A stretch of 64,000 nucleotides of DNA from Denticeps clupeoides. Taxonomy: Eukaryota > Chordata > Actinopteri > Clupeiformes > Denticipitidae. The stretch spans positions 21,890,780-21,954,779 of the forward strand of contig NC_041712.1 of NCBI RefSeq assembly GCF_900700375.1. The letters run 5' to 3'. The position numbers and the translations under genes are program-made. Positions 25,457 to 39,298 of this stretch are shown here, in pieces. Each line of letters opens with the position of its first letter. The stretch's first letter is position 1. A model generated the notes under the pieces. It searched no databases. It was not told the origin of the DNA and was given only the letters and a program-made list of their open reading frames with translations.

Positions 25457-28400
25457 TCTGTCTCAGCAAAGCAGCTTACGGTAGTCCCCCAAAATGAAAG
25501 CTTCACTTGCCAGTACCATATAAGCCCCCAATGAAATGAGACACCAGGCAAGGCTAGTAGACACTGCAACGTAGCATTGTCTCTACTATAAACAGGGAGG
25601 TGTGACACTATAACGCAACTCTGGGGACAGCAAATCAGCTGACAATGTCAGTAGGACACTTTTGTTGCTGACATCATCAATGACAAAAGGAAGAATGTGG
25701 GATGTGAGTGTGTATAATAAACGTCACGTTTGATGTTTGTATGGGTGTGTGATGAATTAGGGATTAAAAGGAAACACCATTTGAGGTGACCAGCGTCCGT
25801 CTGGAGCCATTTCCTGTCCGGTGCAGTCATTTCCAGTGCTCTGGCAGCGGCCAGAGGTCCATCGTTAGGCACAGTGCCCTGAAGGTCTCCTTGTGCACTT
25901 ACATGATTAACTAAAAGTGAATGCCACTCCAGGGATTGGCGAAGAGTATGGCTATAAAGTCAGCAGACCTCAGCAGATTATTAACTACCCTTGCTGAACA
26001 CCAGCAGGCCTGAAAAAGGCAAAAGGAAACTTCACACTGCCACAGGAAAACCAGCAGTCCCCAGGCATCTGCCCCTCAGAAATATTTCTGGTTTCCAGTG
26101 GGCAGTGTCCCAGCAGCAAGAGATATGCACGCTGCAAATTATTATTCTTAGTTTTAATGTTCTGAGCGAGGCAGCGGGGTGCAACATGGGGGAATGTGAG
26201 TCAAAGCATGCAAGCCCAGGCCAAAGCCTGCTGACACCTACTTGGATAGGGGAGACAAAATCAATCTGGACGGCATATGAAACATAAAAAAAAAAAAAAA
26301 GATTGGGAGGAAGACAAGGAGGAGAAGGAAGGGGGAGCAAGAGGGGTGAGCGGAATGAGAAAGGAAGAAAGAATTTCTGTGCAAAGAGGAGTGAAAGACA
26401 GGCTGTGTGCTACAGATAGAAACGTAAAGAAAAACAAAAAAGTGTGTATATGCAGGGTGTGGGGGTGAGATAATATTTGGACACATGCCACTCAATACAT
26501 TGAAACAATGGGGAGACGAACATCATAACTGCAGCGATGTTTAACTTGGCTTCCTGTGTACGACCTATACGAATCTCTGCCTTCTCTGGATTTGCAGTGT
26601 GTACAGTGAGGGAAACGTGTGTATGAGGGCGAGGTATAAGATGCATTTGGTTTATGAAATATTTTTGGAATAAAAGCTACTCACATCCACACTAACACAG
26701 GAGAGGAAAGTGGTCATTAGGACGGGACTGTTGGGTGGGCGCCAACTGGAATGTCAAATAAATAAACAGCCAGCAGCTTTTCAGATACGTTCATGGAGTC
26801 ATGCATCCGTACTGATTGTTGTCGTCATCTTCAAAAAGGGGGGATGTTTTCACAGACTGGGTTGGGTGATGAGACAATGCAGATGCAGCTCATCATAACT
26901 GACAAAAATAACACCACGCAAAAACACTTGATGGGGCTGGCCAATACAATCCTTCTGCACAGAGGAGAACACTTGATGACCTGTAGTAATGAGGACCTCC
27001 CATTAACCTTCTACTTAAACAAGAAAATGAATTAAATTTCTTCCTAAACTGTTTGCATTGTCAAATACAACACTGTTTGCTCCACAGAAAGCGATTTCAA
27101 ACCTTTGTGTACTTGTGTAAGACAGGGCTGCCTATAAATGTACTTGCTAGGAGAAACTCTCAGGGGCTTTGATTTACTTCACATTAATGAACAGACGGTC
27201 CAGTCAAACGTAGGAGTCTGACATCTACAGTGGTGGGGAGAGCACAGCTGACAGACCTAAATAATCTATATATGAGAAATACCCCCAGCGCAATGGAATG
27301 TGGGAGAAACAGAAAGCACCTGTTCCCCGTCATCAAGTCAATCCTCACAAGGAAGGTCTGGTGCATTACTCTCTCTCTCTCTCTCTCCCCTTCCCACAGT
27401 CAGGCTCTGCTCCATATAAAGTCTCGCTGCGTGTACAAGTTCACAGTGTTTATCCTACAACCAACAAGTCTTACTAAAGGCATTATAGTCTAGGCATTAT
27501 AGTCTAGAGAGTTTTAAAAGGGACCTGTATTACAGAACACAGTTCTATGACCATATATCCTAATAGTATACATACATTATATACTACAAATGTCCTACAA
27601 AAACAGCCTCTCAGTCCCTGGCAGCGGTGGTGTCTGTTTCCTGGTCGTTTTGGCCTCACTCTTTATCTGTCTCTGCCATTCATGCACACAATTCCCCTTT
27701 TTTCTCTCTGCTCCACTCCCACATGCATGCATAGGACAGGACAGGAGATCACAGAATTGGACAGGAAGCCACCTTAGAGAGCCACAGAACACCTTAAAAT
27801 ACTTTCATCTCTTTCATCTGTCCTCAAGACATCTGATGAGGATAAATATACTACAAGTCAAAGTCTTTGAAGTGTCTAGAAATTAATTATTCAGTTCAAA
27901 TAGTCAACTGTCAAATTGTGATGTAGTCAATTTGAGAATAATGCAAAAATATTTATGCAGATTCTTTAAATAATTCCATTGTTTTCATTATCCAAACAAA
28001 CAGTTTGAAGGCACATTATTTCCATGTGTGCAATATATGATTGTGTCTTCCTTTGTTTTTGAAAAAGAGGAATTAGAAATAAAAAAAAAAAAAGTCAAAG
28101 TGTGTTGGTATGCAGAGGACAAAAAAATATCTAACTATACTGCAAGTGCACTTAAAACCATGCTTCTTGGTACTGGGCGTGTTCTTATACATGTCTCAAA
28201 TGTTGAAGTATTTAAATACAGATGTTCCTGCTCAATATCAGGCTACCAGTGAGGTATACTGTTCAAGTGTGTGTGTGTGTCAGAGAGCATAAACAAGGGG
28301 GTGAAGCAAGGAATGAGAAAGGAAAAGGAGGACAGTGATAGGGCATGTGAAAAGACTAGGGTAAAAGACTAACCTCTGCTAATTCTCTGCTTTTCTCCAG

Positions 28401-31400
28401 ACAGGATTCCGGGGGTGTCAATGATGCTGATGCTGTCAAGCACAGGATTGGGCATCTGGGCACAAACAAACCTTCAGGCACAAAGACTCACATCAGTACA
28501 TCGAATTCTACATGGTATTTTGTTTACAGACCAGATGATATTAAAAGACAATTTCATTTGTTTTACAAGACTCTGTGCTTTCCATTCAAACCTGGCCAAT
28601 CACCAGTGTTTAAATTGGCCTCCATGAAGGTAACATAGCACTTCCTTAACATAGCCATTTTCTGCACCTCTCAGCTCTATATTAGCATAAGTGAAGTCCC
28701 TTCACTGGGTGCTTATTAACTCAAGAACAGAACAGTTTGTGTGTGCAAAATATGTAACAAATACATGTGCAGGAATAAAATGTAACACTACTTCTAGCAA
28801 AAATAGTGATAAAGTGTATAGAAGTGCAGAGAAGTCATTCCTTACCCGCACTGCATGAAGGATAGGAATTTCTTTATCTCTCTATAACTTACATCACCAT
28901 TTCCATGATACGATGTATTGAGCTTATCCATGTCTCCTTGCTAAAACTTTCCCTATCTGCCGCATACCTGCATGCTGGGGTCATACAAAAACCCCAACTT
29001 CATTCTATAATTAATACGAGCAGCGTTTCTTGTCAACGTCATGCCATTGCTCTGAGTCACATCTCTCAGTCTTTTGCTCTCTCGCCCGCGCTCTCCCTCA
29101 CACACTTTCCACATTTCCCCTTTCCCTGTACATTCTTAGCGTTCCTGGTTCTGTTGCCAGCTGACATACAAAGCATTTCTCCGGGTGGAACACTAGGCCC
29201 TAGAAAAACACTCAGGCGTCCCGGCAAGGCACCGCAGCACGCAGCAATGCATACCAGTCTGTTCGGGAGATCAGTTCTGCTCTGAGGGGCTGTAGGGGGT
29301 GGGGAGCTCCACGGTGCTGGAACATTATAACAGCGAACTGTGTTTGGCCCTTATATCTCATCTTCCAATCTACATAATAAATGCATGATTGACAAGCGCA
29401 CACTATTTTTACATGACGCCTGTATTTTAGATTAAATGTGAAAAAAAAAAACTTAATATGTGCAAGGTACAATGAGGTTATTGATTCTGGAATCCAGTGT
29501 CAAGAATGGGGCTATGGGGCTTTGTAAGATCCCTAAGGAATCTCCCTGAGTCACCTTCAAATCACCTGATCACAACCTGAAATGGCGCGCAAAGGTGATC
29601 TCGAAGCCACCCAAGCTGCACAGGCCGTGCCCAACCAGCACATTTATTCTGATGGTCAGCAGGGCCAGTGCACGGACAGAAGAATAAAAGGAAATACGTG
29701 GGTCAGAACTTTAAAACAAAGTGCCTACACAACAGTTTTATGAGAGAAGCAGCATGAGAGGGATAGAAGGGGGGGTGATTGAGAAGTTTTTATGGCAGAG
29801 CTGCTGAGTCAGATCCCCCGTTTATCTTCACTGTGACATGGGAGAAAACAGAAAAACACAAAACCTACTCTCCTTTTCCCACTCACCCACATGACCAAGA
29901 AAACCCTCAGTCTAAACAAGACATCCAGAGGGCTATATTTAAAATACTCACAGCTGCAAATTAAAAGCTTAAGCAGGAACCTACAAAGTCGTGTCAATGC
30001 AATCTGTACTGGACTCCATTATATTTTATCAGTACTCTTCCTCTGTGTTTTCAGCACATCAACGTCCATTTACGGAATGTCTTGCTTGTTGCAGCAGAAC
30101 TAAGATGAACACGATTGGAACACATGGAACACAATATCCCATTACAGGGTACATTTATGCTAGCCCAGACCTGAGTAAAGGTGGCTAAACCTATAGCAAT
30201 TCTCGCAAGTGGCTGGGAACTGATCTGCTTTCACCCTCTCATGGCTAAAATAATACAAACCTCACAAACATACGCAGGTCCCGGCATGCCTGAAAATCTC
30301 TTCCTCGTATATCTGGTTCAATGACATACTAGTACATAAAGTTGGTTATCACAGAAAAACAAGCAAACCAGAAAACAAAAGTGGAACTAAAAAAAAAGGA
30401 AAAACTGACACCTGCAAACTGTAATTTATGTTCCGCTGACACACACATCTGAGCATCTGATACATGCTTCCCAGATTCACAGACATGCTCAAATGAATGT
30501 AGTCTTGGGTCACGTTCATGTAAAAAGTCAAGGACCCCAGAAGTGAAAGGACACAAGGGTCAAAACGCATATTGACACAAGTGTGCCATTTGCGAGCATT
30601 CATTAGGAGGAAATTCCTATGCAACACTGCAGACATTTCACCAAAGAAAATGCACTTTGAGGAAATGGAACATTGGTATATTTGGTAAATGGAGAACTGG
30701 ATCACAGCTGACAAACCACAAGTTAAACATTTTGATATGCATATCAATGGTATTAAAAAACTAAGTATGAAATATAAGAGACAAAATTGAAAAAAGCAAT
30801 GATATTTGAGTTGATTGACGTCAAAAGTACAGATCAGCACACTGTCATAATCAGTACGAGTAAGAAGTAAATGGTGTAAATGTAATTTTTTCTAGCAGTC
30901 CAGATCCCCGTACCACACCTCGGCAGGAAAGAGGCATACAACCCGACAGAGGGGTAATATGAAATATGGAAGCAGTGTGTGCAGACCCATACGACTATGA
31001 GCCAAAATTCCCTCAATGTCATGCTGCCAGATCGGAGTAGGGGGCCTCCGCCGACCCTCCGGCCCGCCCCTGTCTTTCATTCATGGCCAGAGCGCCACCC
31101 AAGCCACCAGTCTACCGGCAACACGACTGACTGTTATCTTTACTATCGTCACGCGTTTAAAAGGACGAGTAGAATAACGAATATTCACCACATTGGGAGA
31201 AACTAGCCTCAACCACTAATCTCACCTGTTCAGAAAAGCGTTGCCGAACGCGTTGAGCTTTCTGAAGGGCTTCTTGGGGTCCACCACCAGCGCGTTGCCC
31301 GGTATCAGCCCCTCCTGGTCGCCGTACATGACCGCAATGAATGAATCGGTTGTCGGTTCGGGGCCTATTCTCATGCCCGGGAAGTCCTGCTCCATGAGAT

Positions 31401-31626
31401 GCCGAATGAAGGTGGTCTTGCCCGTGGAGTACTGGCCGACCAGCAGCACCATGGGCTTGTTGTCGAAGTCGGCATCTTCCAGAGCCGGGGAGTGGAAGTC
31501 GTGGAAGCGGTACGCGTCCTCCAGTGGCAGGAGCTTGGTCTTGTAGAGCCGCTTCAGCCCGTCCGAGACCGTCTGGAAGAGTTCGGGGTCCTTCTTCTTA
31601 CCCTCCTTGTTTGCCCAGCTGAACAT
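20845..31626 (-). CDS. ehd1: EHD1, EH-domain endocytic recycling ATPase
   Basis: Five coding exons on the minus strand (31626-31226, 28471-28374, 22264-21852, 21617-21453, 21366-20845) join in frame to 532 residues; human EHD1 has 534. EHD proteins are dynamin-like ATPases that tubulate and cut membranes of the endocytic recycling compartment. Visible motifs are the P-loop GQYSTGKT (64-71), DTPG (152-155), NKAD (218-221), the helical region with [17 protein letters not shown], and a C-terminal EH domain with a calcium-type loop [13 protein letters not shown] (about 488-500) that binds NPF motifs. [14 protein letters not shown] and the end [15 protein letters not shown] fit EHD1 better than EHD3 (NPVLESISVIDTPG) or EHD4. 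Some residues are EHD3/4-like ([17 protein letters not shown]), and fish have ehd1a and ehd1b, so the exact paralogue is open. Intron 2 is over 6 kb. Confidence 0.93.
22926..23062 (-). mobile_element. SINE family B fragment in ehd1 intron 2
   Basis: Reverse copy, older and diverged: AGTGAGCAGCACCCAGGGAGCAGTGTGTGGGGACGGTACC is followed by a degraded B-box and the head complement CTAGGCCACCACTGCCC. Confidence 0.75.
25417..25454. repeat. (CA)n microsatellite in ehd1 intron 2
   Basis: About 19 uninterrupted CA units. Confidence 0.95.
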
Positions 31627-31795
31627 GGTGGAGAACTAAACTTACTCTCTCTGATTTAAAACTATGACCTGACAGAGAAAAGGGCGTTTAGCCTGATGCT
31701 AACTTAATTCTGTCAGGGGAAAAAGGGGGTGACAGCTACTTATTCTGGGTCAAATTTGCCAACGTGGTAAAACGTCTGCTTTCCTCAAGACGTTT

Positions 31796-31803
31796 CTTCC
31801 GGT
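31796..31803 (-). promoter_or_regulatory. ETS-type site upstream of ehd1
   Basis: The minus strand reads ACCGGAAG about 170 bp upstream of the ehd1 ATG. It lies within a CpG-rich segment (about 31790-31960) that is the likely promoter and 5' UTR. Confidence 0.4.
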
Positions 31804-33239
31804 TCAAACTTTCAAACTCAACCGTCGAGTCGCGACAAAAACCGGCCAACGAGTGACTGAAATAAAGCGCACTTTTTCCCCGCGACGGAATCCACGCTCC
31901 TCCCGGGCTCCGGGCGAAGTGAACGCCGCAGCGGGTGGGGGGTTCCAATTCCCCGGAAATGACGCAGACTTCGAAGTAAAAGCTCCGCCCACCGAATTTA
32001 TCTAGCTTTTTTATGATAAAAATTATACAAAAGCTTTTTGTACAAACAAAAAAAGCCTTTTGTAACAGTATTCGGTGCATATTTGCGCATTGCAATTAAA
32101 AGAATTCGTCGCTAGTTTTTGTTGCTGCACAACTTGCACCTAGTTTCTCCTGATGCCATCCTGGTTTGCACTGTCATGTCTTATCTGCACTTTATGTCTC
32201 GACTTGCGTTGTAAATGGTCGCACCATTGCTTCCAGAAAAGGCTATTTCAGCTCTCTGTTTACCTGTGTGTCTCTGGGCTGAAGTTTGAATCTAATTGTT
32301 CTAATTGTAAGTGAAGGATTAGATATTAGTTTCATGTATAGATGTTTGCCATACATTGTGAAAAGCATTCATGTACTAGAGTTACATGAAAATGCTGCCT
32401 TATTTCTTTAATGCATCTTCTTTGGATTTAATGGAATGCTTGAAAGTATTGCAGTAATGCAGTGGGGCGCACCCCCCACTTCAGAGCACTAGTACCACTA
32501 GTAGAGTATTACTATTATAATTACTCTTCTGAACTAAACACTCAAACTAAATTACTCATTTGAACTATAGAGGCCTTTGTCAATCACAAAAACCCATGAA
32601 ATTCCCCACAGTTGTTAGAAAAGGGAGCCTTCAGGTCCTCAGAAAAGATGGCACTCTGTTGTGGTCAGGGGACCAGCAGGGACTATAAGCAGATCTAACT
32701 GCAAACCCAGGTTTATTACACCAAAGTGCCGAAGATCTATCTTTAGAGGAATGTTCAGTCCCAAGCCCTGATTATTTCACTCACCGTCAATAATCCACAT
32801 CGGGTTTGCAGGTGCCTGAGCCCATCCCTGGACATTGGACACATTGGGCGGGGCCTCCGCCCTTGACAATGTAAAAACTTAATCAGGGATATAGCGCCAT
32901 CACTTGGTTGACTGGGCATCACAAGATGTTTGAATTAAAACTTTTAACAGTGTTGCAATGGCAAAGGATTTGAGTTTACCTCTGAAGGTGAACACAATTT
33001 GCAGCTATTGGTATGCACCACTAGACACTACTGATACTGATGATCTGGGCAAAGTTAACAATAAGCTGCTTTAGCATTGGATAGAAAATTATAATAAGGA
33101 TGCGTTAACTGCAAACTGCAGGAGAATTAGTAACAGAGCATGTAGAATGATGAGTCTTCAACTATATTGAGGGTGCTGACCATTCAAACACAGGGTTCAG
33201 TTTCCAGTTTCACCCATTTACACCAAGCAAGGCAGATAT

Positions 33240-33378
33240 GATGATAAGATGGCGGCACCCATGCAGGCTGCAGCTCCCTTCATTTGCACTGTGAATCCCC
33301 GAAGCTTTGCAATCTTGTCTCTCTGTGTACTTGTATATGGTGAGGTGACAATAAAGTTGACCTTGACTTTGACTTTGA
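33240..33378 (+). mobile_element. Retroelement-like 3' end
   Basis: It begins AAGATGGCGGCACCCATGCAGGCTGCAGC and ends GGTGAGGTGACAATAAAGTTGACCTTGAC with a repeated TTGACTT tail. The ending GACAATAAAGTTGA plus short repeats is a common 3' end of fish non-LTR retroposons. I do not assign the family. Confidence 0.45.
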
Positions 33379-36300
33379 TATGAGTGTCAAATCAGTTTTC
33401 CAAATATCATCCATTGTCTTAACCCCACTAAGAATCTTTGGGATGTGCCTGAGAAGACTTTACACAGTGATTCAAATCACCCTTTTTCAGTGAAAATTTC
33501 TGGAAAAAAGTACATGTTGTGACATTGCAAGGCAAATCCATGATTTAATCAAATCCAAAGCCAGTCCGACCAAACATTATCACCCATAATTGTTTTTTGG
33601 CAGAGTTCAGGGAATGCACACAGTGTCAAATGGTCTTTATCACAAATGGCAATCAGGACTATGTAGTTATGTAATGTGAGCTCAGTGTACGCCAGTACCT
33701 TGGTGCAATGCTTTGGTCAACTTGCAATAGCTGGTTGAATTTTGAAAAAAGCCCAAGAAAGGGGAGCTTGTTTGTTAAAAAATCATTGGAGAACACAAAT
33801 GAATTAAGTTCTTTCAAATCGAGTCAACATTTATTTAACTTTAAGTTAAGCTAAATTAGAGTCAGATGTGATTCATTTTCTGCTTCCATTAAAACCAAAA
33901 GTTAAAGTTCATTTCTCCTCATAAACTCATAAAACGGACATATTTTACAATGACTCCACCCCTCTTCATATGGGCAGTACATGTGTACCAAGCAGTCTAT
34001 CATTATTATTAAGAAGCTATAAGAGGAGCAAATGGCAAAAAATGATAACAGAGACACAAGTCAAGGAAGTATGCACTAGTCACAGTCTTTTTCATGATAG
34101 CGGGTAAACCAGTTCCATTTGTTATCTGAACAAAGCTCTTGTGATTTGAAGTTTACTTTTGGATGTCAATTTTGATTAGAGAATCACATTGTCTGGTCTT
34201 TTTAATTACGCTTTAAGGGTTATAGAAAATGTCCCCTCTTGTTTGTGCACTGGATAAGAATGCTTGGTGCGAATCTTACAATGTAAGGGGCACCTTAGAC
34301 ACAATGAAATAAAGCTTTTTTCAGCTTTTATAGTCTTTGATTATAGCTGATGTATAAACTGATCAGTCTTGCATACCAGAGTATTGATAGATAGATAGAT
34401 AGATGGATGGCTATTTTCATGTTGTTGGTATTATTATTAACTATTTACATTATTTATAAATAAAAGATTTTAAAAGTTGAAAACAACATGTAGTGTAGTT
34501 GGGATCTGTGCAGATTTGTGTAACACTGCCACTACGTGGTAGAAATATGTCAGTTCATTGGCCCCCATAATCAGAATAGCGCCTATTAGATTACTGTCTG
34601 TACAATATTTGATTAATGAGGTAACAATCGATTAAATAAAACAAAAAATCCTTTATTTGACATATTCACAGAACACATTCATACAAGGTCGATTGAACTC
34701 ACACGTGTTACATGTCTAACACAGAATAAACAGAACTAGTATTAAACGTTAGCTGAAAGTTCAAATGGACCTTTTACTTCAGCAGGACAAACAGAGCAGT
34801 GGCCTACAGAACTGACAGGCAGTCAGATAGCAAACACTGGCTGTCAATTCATAGGTCATCACCCTGTGCCCCATTAGACAAGCCTATAAATGTACAGCTG
34901 CCATTGGTGGAGAGAAAATAATACAGAACACAAATAAGACTTCATAAGGGACAATCTTCCTGTGTTCCTTAGATTAAACACTGGAGCTCTGGGTGCAGGA
35001 ACATCAGAGGTGAGTTGAACTTGCTGCAGGTAACAGTATCTCCACTGGAACACTTGCAGCTTCCACATGGAGTTGCTGTTACAACCAGCAAGAACCAGGC
35101 ATGGTGGCTCATTGTGGAGGTGCATGGTTTGTTCATATGCAACGTTTCTGCATACTTAGCCCATTTTTATGTTGGCAGAATTCATCATTTCCTGTTCTGG
35201 TGGAATAAAAAAAAAAAAACAAGAGGGTGAAGTTAGGACTTGGACTTAGTGCCAGTCATGAAGCGCATGTGAGTGAGCAGGTGATAGAGGTTGACTTTGC
35301 CCCCTTTTTCCCCTTTCCCATTTTTATGACGGGCCATAGACTGCATCATACTTTGCCGTTGTCCAATAGCACGGCCAAAGTGTTAAGGCCGATCTTGATA
35401 AGACCGTTTTTATGATGGCAATCAGCAGGAGGGTGCAACACCGAACACAAATTTACAGACTGAGTAAAGCGGGTGTGGCACTTTTTCTTTCCCTTCTTTT
35501 CCGTCCTCCCTCTTCCTAAAAGTGGACTTGGTGACTTATTCTCTTTTCACGTCAGTCTTTTTTCTTTCTTTTAGCTGATATCGTTTAGACTTTGACTTGC
35601 GATGAACCTCAGTGGTGTCCAGAAAAAACAGAACTATAAAAGAATTAAGAGCGTGCTTGTCTCCTGGCCTTATCGTTCCTTACTTTGGTCTTTCAAGGTT
35701 TATGCCTGACAGGCTGATAAAAGCAAGGGGCCCTCTTCTCGCGTTTGCAATCATGAAATGAACCAGACTTCCCTGAACTGACAAAATGAAGGATTATAAA
35801 GTTCACACAACAATAATAGTTGAATTCGCTCTTCAGTGATTTCATGTCCTGTTACCATAGCAACAGGCATAATAGTTATTTGAAGGTTTATATCATATTT
35901 ATTCATATCATATTCACACAGAGCTCTGAAATGGTCCAAACAGACTGAAAGGGTCTTTAACCTTTTGGTTTCTGACAAAGACAAAGGGTCTTATTTCTCA
36001 CGAGGCCCGGCCCTTTGTTCCGCTGTTCATTCCCTTTAGATGCAACAGCTGCATCTAAAAAAAACTATGTTGTTCAGGGACACCAGGTAGTTCTGATAAA
36101 TAATTAAATCAGACCGCTTCGTCTCCACCAGTTTCAGATTAAGGAAGTGACACGCCAGAAATGTTTGCACATGCTTCAGACCCTGTTAGTTTTAACCCCG
36201 TCTCCAAAAAAGAAAACGGTAGTAATTGACACTTCGCAAAATTTTTAAACGCATCAGAGTTTTACTCACCTTTGAGCATGAAGGTGGTGCAATTGGAGCA

Positions 36301-38770
36301 GCTTTTCAGAGAGGAGGAAGGGGCGGCCTGTTGGCCAGAGAGACGTGGAGTGAGAAAGGAAAGTTATTAGTCAAGAGGAACAGAACTCGATATGAGGGAA
36401 CGCGATAGAGAGCAGCACAAAAAGTGCCGCAATGTAAAGAGATGAAAGAATAAAGGAGAGGGAAGGAGGGAGCGAAGCGGTTCAGGTGGCGAGCAGGGTG
36501 CGTCTCGCAGTAATGCAATGGCAGTGCCGGAGAGGCCAGTTTAAGAGTGATTGGGAGTTGGAGGCAAGTTAATCATTACACCTCCCGTCAATATTTAACA
36601 GGCCCGAAGCCCAGCCCCTCAACCCCACATCCTGTACTCACGCACACACAAAAAACCCCAACAATTAAGCTGTTTATTCCTATTAAAAAGCGGAATACAC
36701 CGTGCTGGTGTTTTTTCGCGGTGTGTATGGTCCACTGTGGAGGTGTGTAAAACCACCATGGGACCGTGAGTCTGCGAGGCATTCACTGCAGGTATGTGGC
36801 ACCACACCTGAGCAGTGATTTCACCATCATTCACGCGACCTGACAGAGACGCATGTGTGGTGTGTTCAGCACCTATGAAGGGGATATCAGTATGAAGGGC
36901 AATGGATAATGGCTTCACAGACATTTAGTAGCCTTTATATTTGTATATTTACCTGGCTATCCTTATATTCATATTGTGTGACAAACACTGCGTGCTCATG
37001 AATGAGTAATAGAGAATTTCAGAAAAAGAGAAGGCGGCCACATTAGATTTGTAAATCAGTGTATCTATCTACAATTTTAAAAAGGCTTATGCCCAGTTCC
37101 ACTGGATCAGCATCAAACATGATGCCATCAAACTGAATTGTCATATCAGAGAGGTAATTATTAAACCAGCCAACAGTTGGGAAATTAATTGGAAATTGTT
37201 AGAACATCATATAGTGTATTGAAATGAATCCTGAAAATGGAGTGTCTGTGGTTTTGCAAGGCCTAAGCAAAGCTACACTGTATATTCTGAAAAAGCCGCT
37301 CTGCTGGACCCTGAAACTCCAAAAGTTGTGATATATTCAGAAACAATGAAAATATTAGTTCCAGCATCAGTCAAAATTGTTCACATCAAGTCGAGTTCCC
37401 AGCATGGCTCCTTGGTTCATAATTAAGAAACTCATATGTTGGGGGTGACCATCTGCAACCAGAAGGGGCAAACCAGCATTCAATGGAATGTATCTATGAA
37501 TTTTTGACATTTGAATGTCACTGAAACCAGATCGGACATGCACATCAGCTGTTACACGGGGGGAAATGCATTTTAAGTTTTTACAGTATGCCTGAAGATT
37601 TACAAATAGCTACCCCTTTACTATAGTAATAAGTTAAAACTACATGGGCCAATAGTGCAGGAATGTCTGAGACTCTGGACTCTAGAAAAGGAGAGTTTAC
37701 AATAGTATAATAAAAATAGCTTTGAAGAACATGTTAATGATTTCTACACGGGGTTCAAGGGTGCAGCCTGGAATTAGGAAGGCTTATTAAATGCTGCTCA
37801 TCATGTGAACATACATGAATGAAAAAACGGTATCTTGTATTTTTATTTATATGAAATTATTTATATGTGTGGTGTGTGTTTGCCAGAAGAACTGGTGTTT
37901 TTTTTTTTTTAATCATCTTGCCAATTCAGCTAAATGTAATTTGGTGATCGCGATCACAAACAGTAAATCTTATTGCTCTGGGTTAATCATGAAAGGATAT
38001 CCATGATAATGGTATCAGAGACAGCAAAGAAATGACCTAAGCCTTTTGGTATCTCCCCGACCGCCCCCCCAAGCACCTACACACACCTCTAGTCAGTTTC
38101 TGAGTCATTTCCTTCACATTTAAATGCACACAAACTTGTCTTACAATTTTCACAATGTTGAGCTGCTGAAGGAAACATCATTATCAGAAGCGTTTACATT
38201 TTAATATCTGAACTTTACATTTACATGGTTCTGTGTAAAGCACGTGTGAAGAAGAGCGTATAGGGAGGTATGAGGGGAAAGCTGTGGTATGTCTTCATCT
38301 TTTTCTCTTTGCCCCTTATAGCTCATTCCAGCCCTGGACATCTTATCAGATGAGATGGAGGATGAGTAGGTGTGTTCCAATGAGCACAGTCTAATCTCAG
38401 AATTAAACTGAACAACTCTCCACACGACACGATTATCATCCAGGAGACACACACATACACACACACACAACTTTGAACCCGAACTTGGGTGCGCCTGCAC
38501 AATTACACACCCCAAGGTCATAACAGGCTACCTGTGAACTGCGCTATCGACATACCTACTGGTTTGGGCTAAATAATGCACCAAGTTTAAGTATTAATAC
38601 AACATTCTTGTCAATGTGATAAAAACATAACATGCCAATTTAGAAGTAAGCCTCTAAGGGGTCATTGCTATCAATGCCCTTTCTCACTCATAGCTTTTCA
38701 GCCCCTCTGCCAAATACTCCTGACCATGTATTCAGCCGCGATATTATCATAAATACACAAATAATCTAAT

Positions 38771-38971
38771 AGGGTGGTAGTAGCCTAGCGGGTAACACAC
38801 TCGCCTATGAACCAGAAGACCCAGGTTCAAATCCCACTTACTACCATTGTGTCCCTGAGCAAGACACTTAACCCTGAATGTCTCCAGGCGGGACTGTCCC
38901 TGTAACTACTGATTGTAAGTCGCTCTGGATAAGGCCGTCTGATAAATGCAGTAAATGTAAATGTAAATGTA
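38771..38971 (+). mobile_element. SINE family A copy, full length
   Basis: A complete plus-oriented copy: GGTGGTAGTAGCCTAGCGGG, then the B-box GGTTCAAATCCC, then the body, then TTGTAAGTCGCTCTGGATAA and an ATGTAAATGTAAATGTAA tail. Confidence 0.9.
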
Positions 38972-39187
38972 ATGCCGTTTGAGCAGTGTTTGCTCTTTTC
39001 CACTAGAGGGAGCCAAATGCATCACATCTTCAACAGTGTGAGGAAATGCACATGAAACAGGAAGGTAAAATTAGCACAGCTTTATAGCAACTGCATTATA
39101 ACAAATGCCGTTATTAATTTATGAAAAATACATGTGAAACAGGAAGCGAGTACACAGATCAGCATGGAAACACCAGTCAATACATAC

Positions 39188-39193
39188 TTTAAT
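39188..39193 (-). terminator. Possible wdr74 poly(A) signal (ATTAAA)
   Basis: The minus strand reads ATTAAA about 105 bp past the wdr74 stop codon. It is the common variant hexamer rather than AATAAA. Confidence 0.35.
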
Positions 39194-39298
39194 GTACGGA
39201 GGAAATTGAAAATTGTAGTATGCAGCCCTACAATTAAAAATACATTTCGGTTACAACTATCATATTTACAAGACGTTTGTCAGTTCATTATAACACAG

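Larger units (their letters stand above)
32000..39187. other. Gene-poor interval between ehd1 and wdr74
   Basis: No open frame here resembles a known protein. It contains a retroelement-like tail (33240-33378), a GATA-type tetranucleotide repeat near 34388-34410, one SINE A copy (38771-38971) and otherwise AT-rich unique DNA. Since ehd1 and wdr74 are both minus-strand, it should contain the ehd1 upstream regulatory region on its left and the wdr74 3' flank on its right. Confidence 0.5.
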
